64,000 nucleotides of DNA, from contig NC_089726.1 in assembly GCF_035083965.1 (NCBI RefSeq), positions 25,280,559 through 25,344,558 on the forward strand. The letters are read 5' to 3'. The position numbers and the translations under genes were made by a program. Within the stretch, counting starts at the first letter, position 1. Every line of letters starts with the position of its first letter. The DNA comes from Branchiostoma lanceolatum. Taxonomy: Eukaryota > Chordata > Leptocardii > Amphioxiformes > Branchiostomatidae. This document shows positions 1 through 10,835 of this stretch, piece by piece. The notes under the pieces are model-generated. The model was not told the origin of the DNA, did no database searches, and saw only the letters and a program-made list of their open reading frames with translations.

Positions 1-360
1 GCTTTAAAACATTTCATTTTATAGACAACAATAAGGTCAACATCTGATAAACAATTGAGTCGGAAAAAAACTTGCTTTAGTATTTTCAACAGCTGGAAGA
101 CAGCCGAATATCCCAATTCCGAAACAAGTGTTAAGAACGACCTACTTCCAGGGACTGCCACGTACCAATGAAACAAATACTCAGGCTTTGAAAATATTCA
201 ATTGATAGTGAACAATAAAGTCCACATCATAAATTGAGCCAAAAGAAAATTTCAATTTGGTATTTTCGTCAGCTGAAAGAAAGTCAAAAATTCCATTTTT
301 GAGACAAGTGCAAAGAATGACCTACTTTGTGTGTATTTCGTTTTCTACATATTTGAATAA
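1..360. repeat. Diverged tandem duplication, period about 184 bp
   Basis: Two adjacent units share a common order of motifs: a GCTTT start, a stretch ending in CAATAAGGTC/CAATAAAGTC, an (A)n block, a TATTTTC block and GAATGACCTACTT/GAACGACCTACTT. Units start near 1 and 185. Identity looks like 70 to 80 percent by eye, so the duplication is old. I see no coding potential in it. Confidence 0.5.
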
Positions 361-1389
361 GCCTTACATACCAAAGATCACGAAAATCCGCTATTCCCTT
401 CTTGGAATATCCTCTTCAGAAATATTGCCAAAAACGTCATTACTTTTCCTGAACTGATTGCTAGGGATAACATACTCATATGACTTCTTCCCGAGCATGA
501 AAGCTATATACCACCCAACAATTTTGACCATAGCATGTTCAGAGCATGAGTTATCAAAAGCGGAAGTTCCATTACAGTACCTAGGGAAACCTCTAGGGGG
601 GCCACAATTTAATCATTTCCATCTTTCCTAAACCTTACCATCACACTAGATATAAAACCAATCAATCTGGCCGTTCTTGAGTTATCTTGTTCACGAACAG
701 ACAGAGAGAAACACTGACACAAAAAAGCTACTGAAAATATAATCTCCATGACATTTCATGAGGTAATAAGTTCATCGAAGTCCAAAGACAAGTTTTGGAA
801 GGTTACGCTATTTTCCCTTGTGTAGAAGCATTCAACGCCGACGAAGCATGTTTCTTTCCTTCTTTTCATATGCCTGAACGGATAGAGACACACAACTCTA
901 TGTCGTTTAGTTACATTTACTTAGCAACGATTCTAGTACTAGTAGTAGTAGTAGTCCATTGTATTCTGGTGCTGTAGTACTATCTATATATAGAGATATC
1001 TAAATTCATGCTTTTCGTGTTACCATGGCAACATATGTCATTCATGCATATTTGGTAAAATTCGCAATCTTCTTTTTTTTCTGAAAATTTAGTTTTGTTT
1101 AACATTAAAACCAAAATGAACGCAGAAAAAAAAAGTTTACGTGAATGTTTTGTGTGTAATAAAAACAAGGCCCTATCAGAATTTGAGTGACAATAGCTTT
1201 GCATTTGATATGGTCCGCCATCTAGGATTTTTACCAATGGCGTAATCAAATTACCTTAAATTGAAAATAATTAATCGTAAATTGTACACTTGATTACATA
1301 TTATGTTAATGATTTCGGAAAAAGAGTGTGGTTTAGCAAAAAGAAACATTGCAACCTCCTTATTAACCATAATTAGTAGAATCTTTACA

Positions 1390-1665
1390 ATTAGTAGGGG
1401 CATGCTCCGGTGTGCGATGGTCAAAATACTTCTGTCTGGAGTTGGTTATTCACTAAGAATCACCCGGATGGAGGCCTGGTGAACCTTCGTTTCATATCAG
1501 CCATACATGGTGATTTACACCATTCACCCGGACGGGAGAACTGGCGCATCCCCGTTTTGTATGACAGCCAACGAAATGGTATGTCACCCCGTAAAAAGGG
1601 CGGTATAACCCTTAGCAAGGGGCCAGTTCTGGCCTGTGCATGTACTACTACTACTTATCTTTTGG
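1390..1665 (+). repeat. SINE-like dispersed repeat with (ACT)n tail
   Basis: This matches 55066-55222 over about 150 bp. Shared blocks include TGATTTACACCATTCACCCGG, GGGAGAACTGGCGCATC, GTATGTCACCCCGTAAAAAG and a 3' end of CTACTACTAC type. A short repeated 3' trinucleotide tail is typical of retroposed elements. No pol III box is seen in this copy, so it is probably a 5'-truncated SINE or a LINE tail. The open frame over 1410-1706 is not taken as a gene. Confidence 0.5.
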
Positions 1666-1782
1666 TTTTAAAATATCAACAACTAAATTCTGACAACATT
1701 AATTAACTTTGGTAGATGAATGTACGACGTGAGGGTCGGTAACGGAAATTTTATCACCCCAACCTGGCTAGATAGGGTTAAC

Positions 1783-1784
<2 letters not shown>

Positions 1785-1867
<83 letters not shown>
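1785..1867. repeat. (GAT)n microsatellite, about 27 units
   Basis: A near-perfect run of GAT triplets. It reads as poly-Asp on the plus strand and poly-Ser on the minus strand. Neither is a credible gene, because the flanks are transposon remnants. Confidence 0.95.
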
Positions 1868-2538
1868 TGGTTATTTGGTTATTTGATAAAATAAGGTTAT
1901 TGAAAATTGGTGGTGGCGGATCCAAGATGGCGGATCCCTAATCACAGCATGAAGTATATGACACCATTGTTGTTGGTAACATAGGTCTTGATTTTACTAT
2001 TTTATCATTTAACATCTTTTTTTATAGAATGTTCTAGCATACTTTACAGATTTATGGAGAATTCTTTTTTTTTTACAGTTCCAGCCAATAAAACCACATG
2101 ACACTAAAGCTATTCAATTAATTTAATTTTACGTGCAAGTTATTCTCTGGAATTGGTTTGTGATGCAAAAAGTAGTTTATGAGCTCTCTCCTCCTCCCAA
2201 GATGACTGAAAAAACCCGGTCCGAAAGACTTAACGAACACAAGTTAAAGCTTCCCAGTCATTTAATTAATGACGATTTACTTACACATTGGTATCTAATA
2301 CTATCGAATACTTCCTGTTCACCAAATATAATCAGCTGAAGCATAGAATTTAATGATTTTTTTAATCTACTATTAAAGAATGTTTAATTTACTCAAGCTT
2401 ACAGAATTGTCAGTGTTGCTAACAAAATTGGCAGTGTTACATCATTCAGTATTCTTACTTGTAATATACATCTAATCATGATGTGTCACTAATGAAAATA
2501 ATTCAAATTGAAATATGAATTTTATGAATATTTTTCAG

Positions 2539-2694
2539 ACTGCATGCAGAAAGGACTACCATGTTGTTCGAGCTAGGAATGTAACACGAGAAGTTGTTCC
2601 ATTTGCCTCATTTATTAGAGCTGTAACAGAGAACACAACAAAATGGAAAAATGAACATTGGGCACTGATCTTTGACTTCTGTGCACCTTGTCAA
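2539..2694 (+). CDS. Carbohydrate sulfotransferase (CHST8-14-like), penultimate coding exon
   Basis: This Golgi enzyme family moves sulfate from PAPS onto chondroitin, dermatan or HNK-1 type glycans. The exon follows TTTTTCAG, reads in phase 0 for 52 codons and ends CAA before GTAAGT. It encodes VPFASFIRAV, then a Trp/Asn-rich stretch ending NEHW, then FDFCAPCQ. The pattern F.F..., NEHW and a C-x-PC pair just before a YDF box is the hallmark of the Sulfotransfer_2 family C-terminal half. The PAPS phosphate-binding motifs (5'-PSB, 3'-PB) would sit in earlier exons that are not in the window. Joining to 3032 keeps the frame. The exact family member (CHST8/9/11/12/13/14-like) cannot be told. Confidence 0.82.
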
Positions 2695-3031
2695 GTAAGT
2701 AATTACTTCTCTCACATATTCTGGAAGAATGTTATGCTTTTTAAAAGATAGTGTAGGCATCACTTTCATACAAAATTTGCCTTCCAACCTAACCATAGGC
2801 TACATGTCTTGCAATGCTTCTGCTAACATAAATATTGAAGAAAATACATAGTCGATTCATTAGCTGGATAACCATGCAAAGACATAAATACTATTAAACC
2901 GAACATTTTTCCCAAGTTGTAAATAAGTAGAGACAGGACGAGTATCTTTGACTTTATCATTCGCAGAACACTTTAAACGAGTCTCCTATATTTTAATGGT
3001 AACTATAATTATCTTTTTCTTTTCTCTCTAG

Positions 3032-3286
3032 GTTCACTATGACTTTATTGCTCACACGGAGACTCTGGCAAATGACTTGAACACCTTTTTTAGAAACGCT
3101 GGAGTCATTGGAAGAAACAACGTTTTCCCCAACATTAGTAGGCGTGCCGGAAAGGAAAGGCTTTTGAATTTCTATCGTCAAATTCCAATTAGGGATATAC
3201 TAAAAATACGGAATAAGTTTAGACCGGACTTTGACATGTTTGGCTATTCATTTGAAGACGATATTCTCCAATTACTCTTAGGCTGA
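3032..3286 (+). CDS. Carbohydrate sulfotransferase (CHST8-14-like), last coding exon
   Basis: The exon follows TTTTCTCTCTAG and opens with VHYDFIAHTETL, the family's YDF.G..ETL..D box. It continues with a leucine-poor helix region and FPNISRR, and closes with FRPDFDMFGY, the family's Y..D...F.Y end. The stop TGA is at 3284-3286. Length from the C-PC motif to the stop fits full-length members, so the C-terminus looks intact. The intron before it (2695-3031) has consensus ends. The two exons give 136 residues, roughly the C-terminal third of a typical 350 to 420 residue enzyme. No polyadenylation signal was picked with confidence, and a transposon begins only 44 bp after the stop. Confidence 0.85.
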   Translation, partial: VHYDFIAHTETLANDLNTFFRNAGVIGRNNVFPNISRRAGKERLLNFYRQIPIRDILKIRNKFRPDFDMFGYSFEDDILQLLLG

Positions 3287-3329
3287 CAAAGAAAAGAGGA
3301 ATGTTTTAATTTTAGCTTAATTGCAGTAA

Positions 3330-4308
3330 CAATAGACCTATTCCCGATTACGGTGGCCATTTTGAATTTCCCGTAGTCAGCTCGGGGTCAAGCACAAAAG
3401 TTAGGTTCATGTTGGTCTGAGATTATTATAAGCCCTGATTGCAATGTAGGTATGCAATCGTTTGTAGTATATTATGCCCATATAGGGTAAAATACTGTGG
3501 TATATGTGCCAGTCGAGTGGAAATATAGTTGTGGACATTTGGACATGATTTTTCGTAGCTTTTGCTAATATCTGTTGTGCTAAAGTTTGTAAGTTTTATC
3601 ACAGGGAAAGTCGGGTACCAATGCCCGAAATCTGGGATTTACCAAACTTACCATGGGTATGTAAATTTCCGGTAAATGTGATATGTAACATTACCCACAA
3701 ATATAACATATGTACAAAGTGAGAATGTATAAATATCAGGTAAATATTAGTATTTAGATTAAAACCCGCTGAAATATCAAATTACGGTCTGTAAATAGAT
3801 ATTTAACGGTATGTATGTGGGTTAATTTCAGGGGGCAAAGTTATAAGGAAAGATCGGGCTCGAGTGGAGTAAATTAAAGACCGCACTGCTGCCCCTACAG
3901 GCAGAGATAATAGAATTACGAATAAACTGAAAAGTTGACAACAACCCAAATTTTGATTTCTTCTCAAAATTAATATTTTGTGGGATTTCACACGGTACAG
4001 TCAATGTTAAGTTCAAACGGGGAATATAAGCACTGACACTAAATGCTCTGAATTCGCCCACAAAAAATAGATGAAAATTTAGCGAAAAAAAAGTCCAAAT
4101 GTCCGAAAAAAATTTCTTCACATGACATGCACATATACCACAGCATTTGAACGTAGGGGGGCAAAATGTATCATCAAAGATGGCATACCTTTATTCCGAT
4201 AAAAGCTAATTATATGTTCACACTAACCCTTGGCCTCACTTTGATGCATTACCCCGAGCTGACCCTGGGGAATTAAAAATGGACGCCATAATTCGCAAAG
4301 GTCTATTG
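3330..4308. mobile_element. Foldback/TIR DNA element 1, about 980 bp
   Basis: The left end CAATAGACCTATTCC and the right end, read in reverse complement as CAATAGACCTTTGCG, are terminal inverted repeats. Similarity continues inwards: GGTCAGCTCGGGGT-type blocks near 3379 and 4250, and GTGGTATATGTGC at about 3499 matched by its complement at about 4128. The imperfect arms therefore exceed 200 bp. There is no transposase frame, so it is non-autonomous. Flanks show no clear target duplication, so the superfamily is open. Confidence 0.65.
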
Positions 4309-4316
4309 GGTGGATA

Positions 4317-5255
4317 CGAGGGTGATTCAAAAACAAACGCAATTTCTATCATAGCAGGTTCATTTTTGTACGAAACGAGTTGAAGTTTGGCACAAATGCA
4401 AAGGAACATCTCTATCCTAGAGACTGACGTAGGTCACAGTATTTTTTTTTTTAAATTTTGGCCAAGGACTGAATGGACTTCAAGTTAACCAAACCCTTGG
4501 AAGCCTGTCGGAGGGAAGGATAAGGCAGACATGACCCATTTACAATTACGGTAAGAAACTTAAATTATGCCTGTATGATGATACATGTCTCTTCAACTTA
4601 CAAGCCATAACTGAATTCTGAACTTTATACAGTTCCTCTTTTACAGCTGCTAGAATATAGTGATATCAGAGCCAGTTGAATTCATAGCCGAATACGTGAT
4701 GTGTTTATAAAAGCCTTGTAGACTACTTTTCCAATATCTAATAGATATGAAACTTGACACGTACACAGATGTTACATGTTTAACGATTAAAAAGTTTGCT
4801 TACTTTCATTTCTCTGACTTTATGAGAAAAGCAGTCCACACAAAGGATGTATCGACATAACGCACATTCAGGACCCTGATGCCCGTCCTGGATTTAAGTC
4901 ATATCTCACTCCACCCTAGGAACGAAAAAAAAAAACGATTAGAGTTCAGAGCATGTGGCTTATAGAGATATGCATTTTGATACATGTGCGGCCTCAGTCT
5001 CTTACCATAATCGTAAGTGGGTCATATTCTACTTCTAATTGAACCTCCCTTTTACTGCTGTTTGCCTCCGACAGGCTTTCAAGGGTGTGGTTAACTTGAA
5101 TTTCACTGAGTCCCTGGTAAAAATGTGAAAAATACAATGACCTCTGTCAGTCTCAAGAAGAGATGTTCCTTTACACTTGTGCCGAATTTCAACTTATTTC
5201 ATACCATAATGAACCTGCTATGATAGAAATTGCGTTTGTTTTTTAATCACCCTTG
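4317..5255. mobile_element. Foldback element 2, Tc1/mariner-like by TA flanks
   Basis: The left terminus CGAGGGTGATTC and right terminus (reverse complement CAAGGGTGATTA) are flanked by TA at 4315-4316 and 5256-5257. The arms extend about 250 bp: 4317-4571 pairs with about 4993-5255, including a CAATTTCTATCATAGCAGG block at both ends and a CCGACAGGCTT-type block further in. It has no coding capacity. A TA target and inverted ends suit the Tc1/mariner group, but no transposase is present to confirm it. Confidence 0.68.
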
Positions 5256-5257
5256 TA

Positions 5258-8254
5258 TAACGCTGCAATTGATCATTTGTTTCAATTTCATTGCTACTTT
5301 TCTTAAACCATACTTCACCATAAGCACTGCACCAGCCGAACTGTGGGGTAAAACATATGCCTGTTAAAGAAAGAAATGACAATTATCATCTAAAATTACT
5401 GCCAAAAATGTGGTTAACTAATATTTGTGTAGCAAAATGTTTTGCGATAAATGACGCCAACTTCCATTTTGTGAAATTAAACTTTGATTCGATTATTCAT
5501 ATTTCGTAAAATCGTAGAAGAAGTTGATAAGCATTTAATTTCAAGAGGAAGCATGGACTATAAAACCACACAATAAATTCAGCTAACGTTAACTCGCAGA
5601 CCTCAATCTGCTTTTGAATGCCGTGGTGTTCACATCGGAGGAGGGCTCGCTGGCCAAGACAGTTTACCAGGTATTGAAGTTACTTCATCACACGTTTGAA
5701 ATGTAGAAAAGGGATCAGTAGTAGTTATAGTTGCAAGTCAGCTGTGTTGTACCTAACTAAGAATATGAGGCAATGACAACACTGGCCTGCCTTACTCACA
5801 CTGCTTGAAAAGCCGGATTTCCCTACACAAACCTGGAAATTTTACAAATCCTAAAAAATATGGGGATTACCGTCGTGTGTACATGGCGCGTCCGGTCCTG
5901 TACGTTTCCTAGAAACTTGCGGAAATGGCCCACTTCTGTTGACAGTACGCGTAAAGGGCATGAATTTCCCGGACACATACCCTTGAAATGACATTACACA
6001 GCAGGAAATTCAACGTGTATTACTTTGTGTATGGATGGAATATGCATGATTTAGCGGCAATTATCAACTTATTATCTTCCCTATGGGGCTCATCTAATGC
6101 GCATGCGCGGCCCGGCTGGACACACCCGTTTACGCCTTCCATATTTCTTTTGTCATGGAAAGCAGCTTCCAGGCTACTCCCCTTCCCAACTCCCCGATTA
6201 CTCACGTTTTTATTGATATCGCGATAGCACCACAATCCAACTGAAATATCGATGATCAGTGTTTACAAAGTTGACATTTTATTCATGTAACCAAGGGCTC
6301 ATGCTAGGCTTCGGTTGTACGAATTACGATTGTTCTTGTAGTCCTTTGAAATGCCAGTGTCTATTTGCTCTATCTTCTAGAAAATGCCGTCATCTGCTCT
6401 CGGTAGGGCGTGAGTGCCGCAGAGCTGTCGGACTGAAACCTAGTCTGGCGGGGTAGCGCAGTCCATATGATTCGTCACTCATATAAAAACGAGGGTTGAA
6501 ATTGCTTCACAATCCAGACAGACACACCGTTACAATTTCAACATTCTTCATCACTGAATTAAAAAAAAATGTTAGATGCAGTTAAACCTACCTGCACAAC
6601 TCCAATTATACCTGTAATTGCATGCAGATCTTTAGCCCTACACGCAATTCACCCACCTTACAGGACAACACGTTAAAGTACAACACGTCAGATTAAACAC
6701 TAAGGAATGTGTCAAACAGCTCATCAGTGTTACATACATTTTAAATTTGTTCCTTGTAGGACTACAGCAATTACATTGATAACCCACCGCCACCAACTGC
6801 TTTGAGTAAGAAAAGCCAATCATAATTTTTTGGAATAGTTTTGACATTTTTGAATGGGTTAGAGCATTAAGGTTGATATTTGTGCACGTTGTTTCCCGAT
6901 CCCTGCACAGACGACCTTTTCCGGTAAGACCAATGACTACAATGTGTCCATGGCACCCGTTATCCAGGGAGGAACTATCTGGCCATACCCCACACAGACT
7001 ACTACCTCAGAAGAGGAAGTCGCCGAAGACATTCCACTAGAAGCCAGTGAGAAGAGCTGTATCCAAGCGAGGGAACCGGAAAGGACATGTGTCTTGCAAC
7101 GTCGAGACCGAGAGCAGCACTACCCGCAACACCCATAACAGCGTCCCCTGAAAAAGGAAGGCCATGGAGGGGAAAGGCCAGACCAGGAGCCGTGTGCAGC
7201 CAAATGATTGCGCTATTACAACCAGAGAAAACCTGACACGATTAAGAGAATTCACGGACTGGTGTACACATGCTGTCTACGTTATTTGATTCAAACGAAT
7301 ACGTATTGTCTACTCTTTTTTTGTATTTTACTGTGCAATTTGCAGTGGCTGATTTTGCATATATATAAAAGAATATATAAGTTAGGTAATTAGTCTAGCC
7401 GACGACAGTTAAAATCAAACTGAATGTACGAATGGTGAAAAAATGTGTATACAAGCATTACACTCTCTCACATACGTCCAAGAGGTGTTACAGTACAACT
7501 CCATACCAAACTTGGAACGGTTACTGTAAAATTAGTCTGTAACTATTGTGCCGCTACTAGTATCATTTGACGGTTATTCATTTGTTGTCGTGAACTGCAA
7601 CAGGGAGATGAGACAAGAGACTTATAAGACAAGAAATTTCGGTCCAGTAAAGCAATAGAGAACTTCACTTAGGACCGAAGCACAATAAAGTCATACTCTG
7701 CGTTTTAACGTTAACAGTCTGCCGTTCTCAGTGTACGGGAATCATTGTATCTACGTCATCTCGTTATCCTTGATGTATTCGTCTTCAAATCGGCATCTAA
7801 AAGAAACCGTCTTTATAGATCGGTTATTCTTCATTGTAAGAAGGAAAAGGTTATCAGAAACATCGACAAACGGCTTTACATTGAACCTCCAAATGAAATG
7901 AAGGAATCTAACACCATATCTGTACCAAAAACAGCTGTTACATTTAACCATAAACAAATCTTATTTGAAAAATCTGAATTATCTACGATTCCAAAATCGA
8001 CTATCTTAGATAAATAAAAAAATATCCCACCAGCCCACCATTAAACAGACTAATCATTCATTGTTGTTGTGGCTGTGGCTGCCGTCCGTATGTACCCGAC
8101 ACGTCCACAGCAACACGCTCATAACATGTCAAAATGAAAACATCAAAACCACATGCAAAACCACCATTCCAGGATTATACAGATAAATCAATCATTGTTG
8201 ATGTGGATGTCGTCCCTAAGTATCCGACAAGACCACAACAACGGGCTCATAACA
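5258..8254. other. Intergenic stretch, no supported gene
   Basis: Short open frames occur (for example 5988-6227, 6944-7138, 7745-8017). None has splice borders, a known motif or a better-than-chance length. 6944-7138 follows CCCTGCACAG and is rich in Glu, Thr and Pro; it could be an exon, but nothing supports that beyond one acceptor-like site. I see no clear repeat structure except short AT-rich tracts. Confidence 0.4.
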
Positions 8255-8960
8255 TGTCAAAACGCAAACTTGTAATAACTATACTGTCTGAAAAACTCTG
8301 ACACCCATGGCAAGCCACATTTAAGATTTAGGTAATATATAATGTGGTGCTGCATGTGTATAATCATTACCCCCGTCATTCTCTGATCTACATCTGAGTT
8401 CACTGTTGCCATGTACTCTTGGTAAGAGTATGGTGTCATGTTGTAGTCCAGTTTGTAATAAGCCAGTTCTTACATGATAAAACTAAAGTATCAATAAACA
8501 TAAATTCATATGACCCAGGTTGTGCCTTGATTTGTCATAGCAGGCAACAATAACAAGAGTCAACGGATATTCGTAAGGATGGCCTGCCTCAGTTAACAAT
8601 TAAGTGTGCTGATGATGGTAATGAGTATGCAGGACTGCAGTCTTACCGAATGAGCCATAGGTACTCACCGCTAGAACTTCTGACAGCTGATTGCTTCGTT
8701 GCCAGCAAAGCTCCTCATAGTATATGCTGCATTTCTTAAGAAGGAATCTGCCAATGTTGTACTGGATATATACATAAAGTAGAACAATGACAAAAAATTA
8801 ACATATCACATAATTACATTTGTCAAAAATGAATCTTGGCATCATTTCATTGCATACATATAACTTGAGTATGACATTTATAACTTAAATATGATATTGA
8901 TCAAACAACTATAATTGAATAGAATATCCATTTAACACACTACTGCCGCTACCTAAACCC
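8255..8960 (-). mobile_element. Diverged fragment of the CACTA-like family (copy D)
   Basis: On the minus strand this matches the exon 3 and exon 4 regions of copies B and C. Shared blocks include ACTGTCTGAAAAACTC (about 8283), CATCTGAGTTCACT (about 8389) and the exon-3-like AATCAGCTGTC region near 8690. It is the most diverged copy. It lacks the 33-bp palindrome present in B and C. Reading frames seen in B and C are not kept, so it is not coding. Confidence 0.55.
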
Positions 8961-9558
8961 ACTATATGCGCCCATCCCGAGCGCAAGTTTCGGCTTCACT
9001 GCCCTGCCCCTGGGGGAGGTGATCCTAGAAGCAGTGGAAAATCGGGCATGGCGAGAGGCCAGTATAATTGACAACTGGACCCTACAAAGCTGCCCTGTAG
9101 ACATGCCTGACCCCAAAACACGGACAACATTCCCTTTACTGGTATCTTTTCAGAATAACTGGAAACATTTCAGTGTTTTACTATGATCCTTGTTTTCTGG
9201 TGAAATGAGGTTAATATGAAAGAAAAGAAGAATATTGTGTTGTAGTTTCAGACAGATTCTAAAATAGCATATTTACATGTAGAATTGTAGGTGACAAAGT
9301 TTATGTTATTGTTGCCTCCTGGTAAAGAACTATTCAGCAGTGACCCAGACAACTTACTTACATACATACTAAGCCAGGAAGTTAACGGATTACTTCAAGG
9401 TAGCTATACTTGATCAACGCTTACATCTTTTTATATACAACTGTTTAATTACTACAGGAATATCTAAGTTCATATCTCTCTATAAAAGGTGTTATTTTTA
9501 AGGATAACCTAACCAAGACCCACCACCCCTTTAGAATCTTCATTGGTTTGAATACATA

Positions 9559-9730
9559 CACCGCACGGAATGGCCTCGGATAATCGCGGATTCGACGCAT
9601 CAGGAATCGGGCATCATTGCGTTTCGGGCGAATCCGGACAAATCCAAGTTCCCTGCTTGGATACCGAGCTGGATACCGAGCTGCACTGCTGTACCGACCG
9701 ATTCCGGCGCCGTATTCGTCATTCATTCTG
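9559..9730 (+). mobile_element. CACTA-like family, left-end fragment (copy E)
   Basis: It starts CACCGCACGGAATGGCC, a one-to-two base variant of the family terminus CACTGCACGAAATGGCC. It continues with the GGATTCG/GGATAC-rich subterminal pattern seen from 10836 on. It fades out near 9730, and 48 bp later a piggyBac-like MITE begins. Confidence 0.55.
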
Positions 9731-9781
9731 TTCTTACCTTACTTCACAATTTGGTCAGCGTCAGACGGAAAGAAGGGTTAA

Positions 9782-10698
9782 CCCTATCGAGACTGGGGGG
9801 GGGGGGCTAAAAGTGCCCGCGCCAACTTTGACATCGTATTACTGCCGAACGATGTATGCTAGGACAACCAAACTTGGTGACTTTTCCTAAAATTTTGTTG
9901 GCAACAATTTTATTATAATGGCTTAAGTTTATCATTTTTTCATGTTGCCATGGCAACGGGTTTCTGACTGGCATTTTATGCAAAAATCATTAATATTTTG
10001 AAAACAATGATATTTCTCGGGTTTTCTTGCACGAGTACACTAGTTTGCCTTTATGTATAACATAACATGTAATTAGATGTAACTTTCCTGATTTGATATT
10101 CATAATTTATGCTAATTTGATGACGTAATCAGACAAAATCCAAGATGGCGGACTATATCACTATTTCATGTATCATCAGGCTTTTTCGCCCTTAAAATCG
10201 TCGATACCTGACATTTTCTTTATCAGAAACATTTAGATAAACGTTTTTAGTCTATTTTCAGCGTCCTTTGGGGTCATAAGTGGAAAAAAAGGATTTTTAA
10301 AAATTTCAAAATGGCCGATCCAAGACGGCGGATCCCAAGGGATCGCTAACAACACATGACGCCATTTTAAGACGTCATTTTGACGTCAACGTACCTACCA
10401 TTGACGTTGTATGTCTTTGCATACCTTAAAATGAATAATACAAACCGTTTTCTTTAATTCCTTTAGATATTACGGGAATTCCCTATTTAGCCAATAAAAT
10501 CACATCGATGACGTCATAATTACGTCATATAACGTCATAACGTCACCAAAATTACAGGAATTATAAAACTTGACGTGAATATCACTCCCTACAAATTTGG
10601 TGATGATACATCATACCGTTCGGAAATTTTGAGGGGGGGCCGAATCAGCCCCCCCCCCCCAGTCCCAGATATACCAAAAAAGCCCAGTCTGGATAGGG
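9782..10698. mobile_element. Non-autonomous piggyBac-like element (MITE), TTAA target
   Basis: TTAA at 9778-9781 and 10699-10702 flank termini CCCTATCGAGACTGGG and, in reverse complement, CCCTATCCAGACTGGG (15 of 16 matching). The TTAA duplication and CCC start are the piggyBac signature. G-runs and C-runs lie just inside both ends. The interior is noncoding and rich in TGACGTCA-like and AAGATGGCGG-like words. Related fragments in this window lie at 1745-1945, 52180-52480, 55380-55503 and 60095-60290. Confidence 0.75.
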
Positions 10699-10835
10699 TT
10701 AATGGACTTACAGTGGTGAGGGAATTGAGAGGCTATGGTCCTACCTGAAACCATTCTTTAGGATTACAAAATAGATGACCCCTTCACATTGAGTAGACCT
10801 CCTAACTGATGATCTGCTGCATTTTGCTAGGTGGA

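Larger units (their letters stand above)
361..2538. other. Probable intron of the sulfotransferase gene; no coding exon recognised
   Basis: No exon with sulfotransferase motifs is visible left of 2539, so the 5' part of that gene lies outside the window or is too short to see. The stretch holds transposon remnants: 980-1250 and 1745-1945 resemble parts of the piggyBac-like MITE at 9782-10698 (CCATGGCAAC, AAGATGGCGGA and a GATAGGGTTAA end at 1773-1783). It also holds a SINE-like tail at 1390-1665 and a GAT microsatellite. Confidence 0.4.

Noticed and set aside
1720-1941. Acidic open frame of about 29 Asp residues
   Set aside because: It is a GAT microsatellite read in one frame, flanked by transposon remnants and with no splice signals.
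6944-7138. Possible exon after CCCTGCACAG
   Set aside because: Only an acceptor-like site supports it; there is no motif, partner exon or clear donor.
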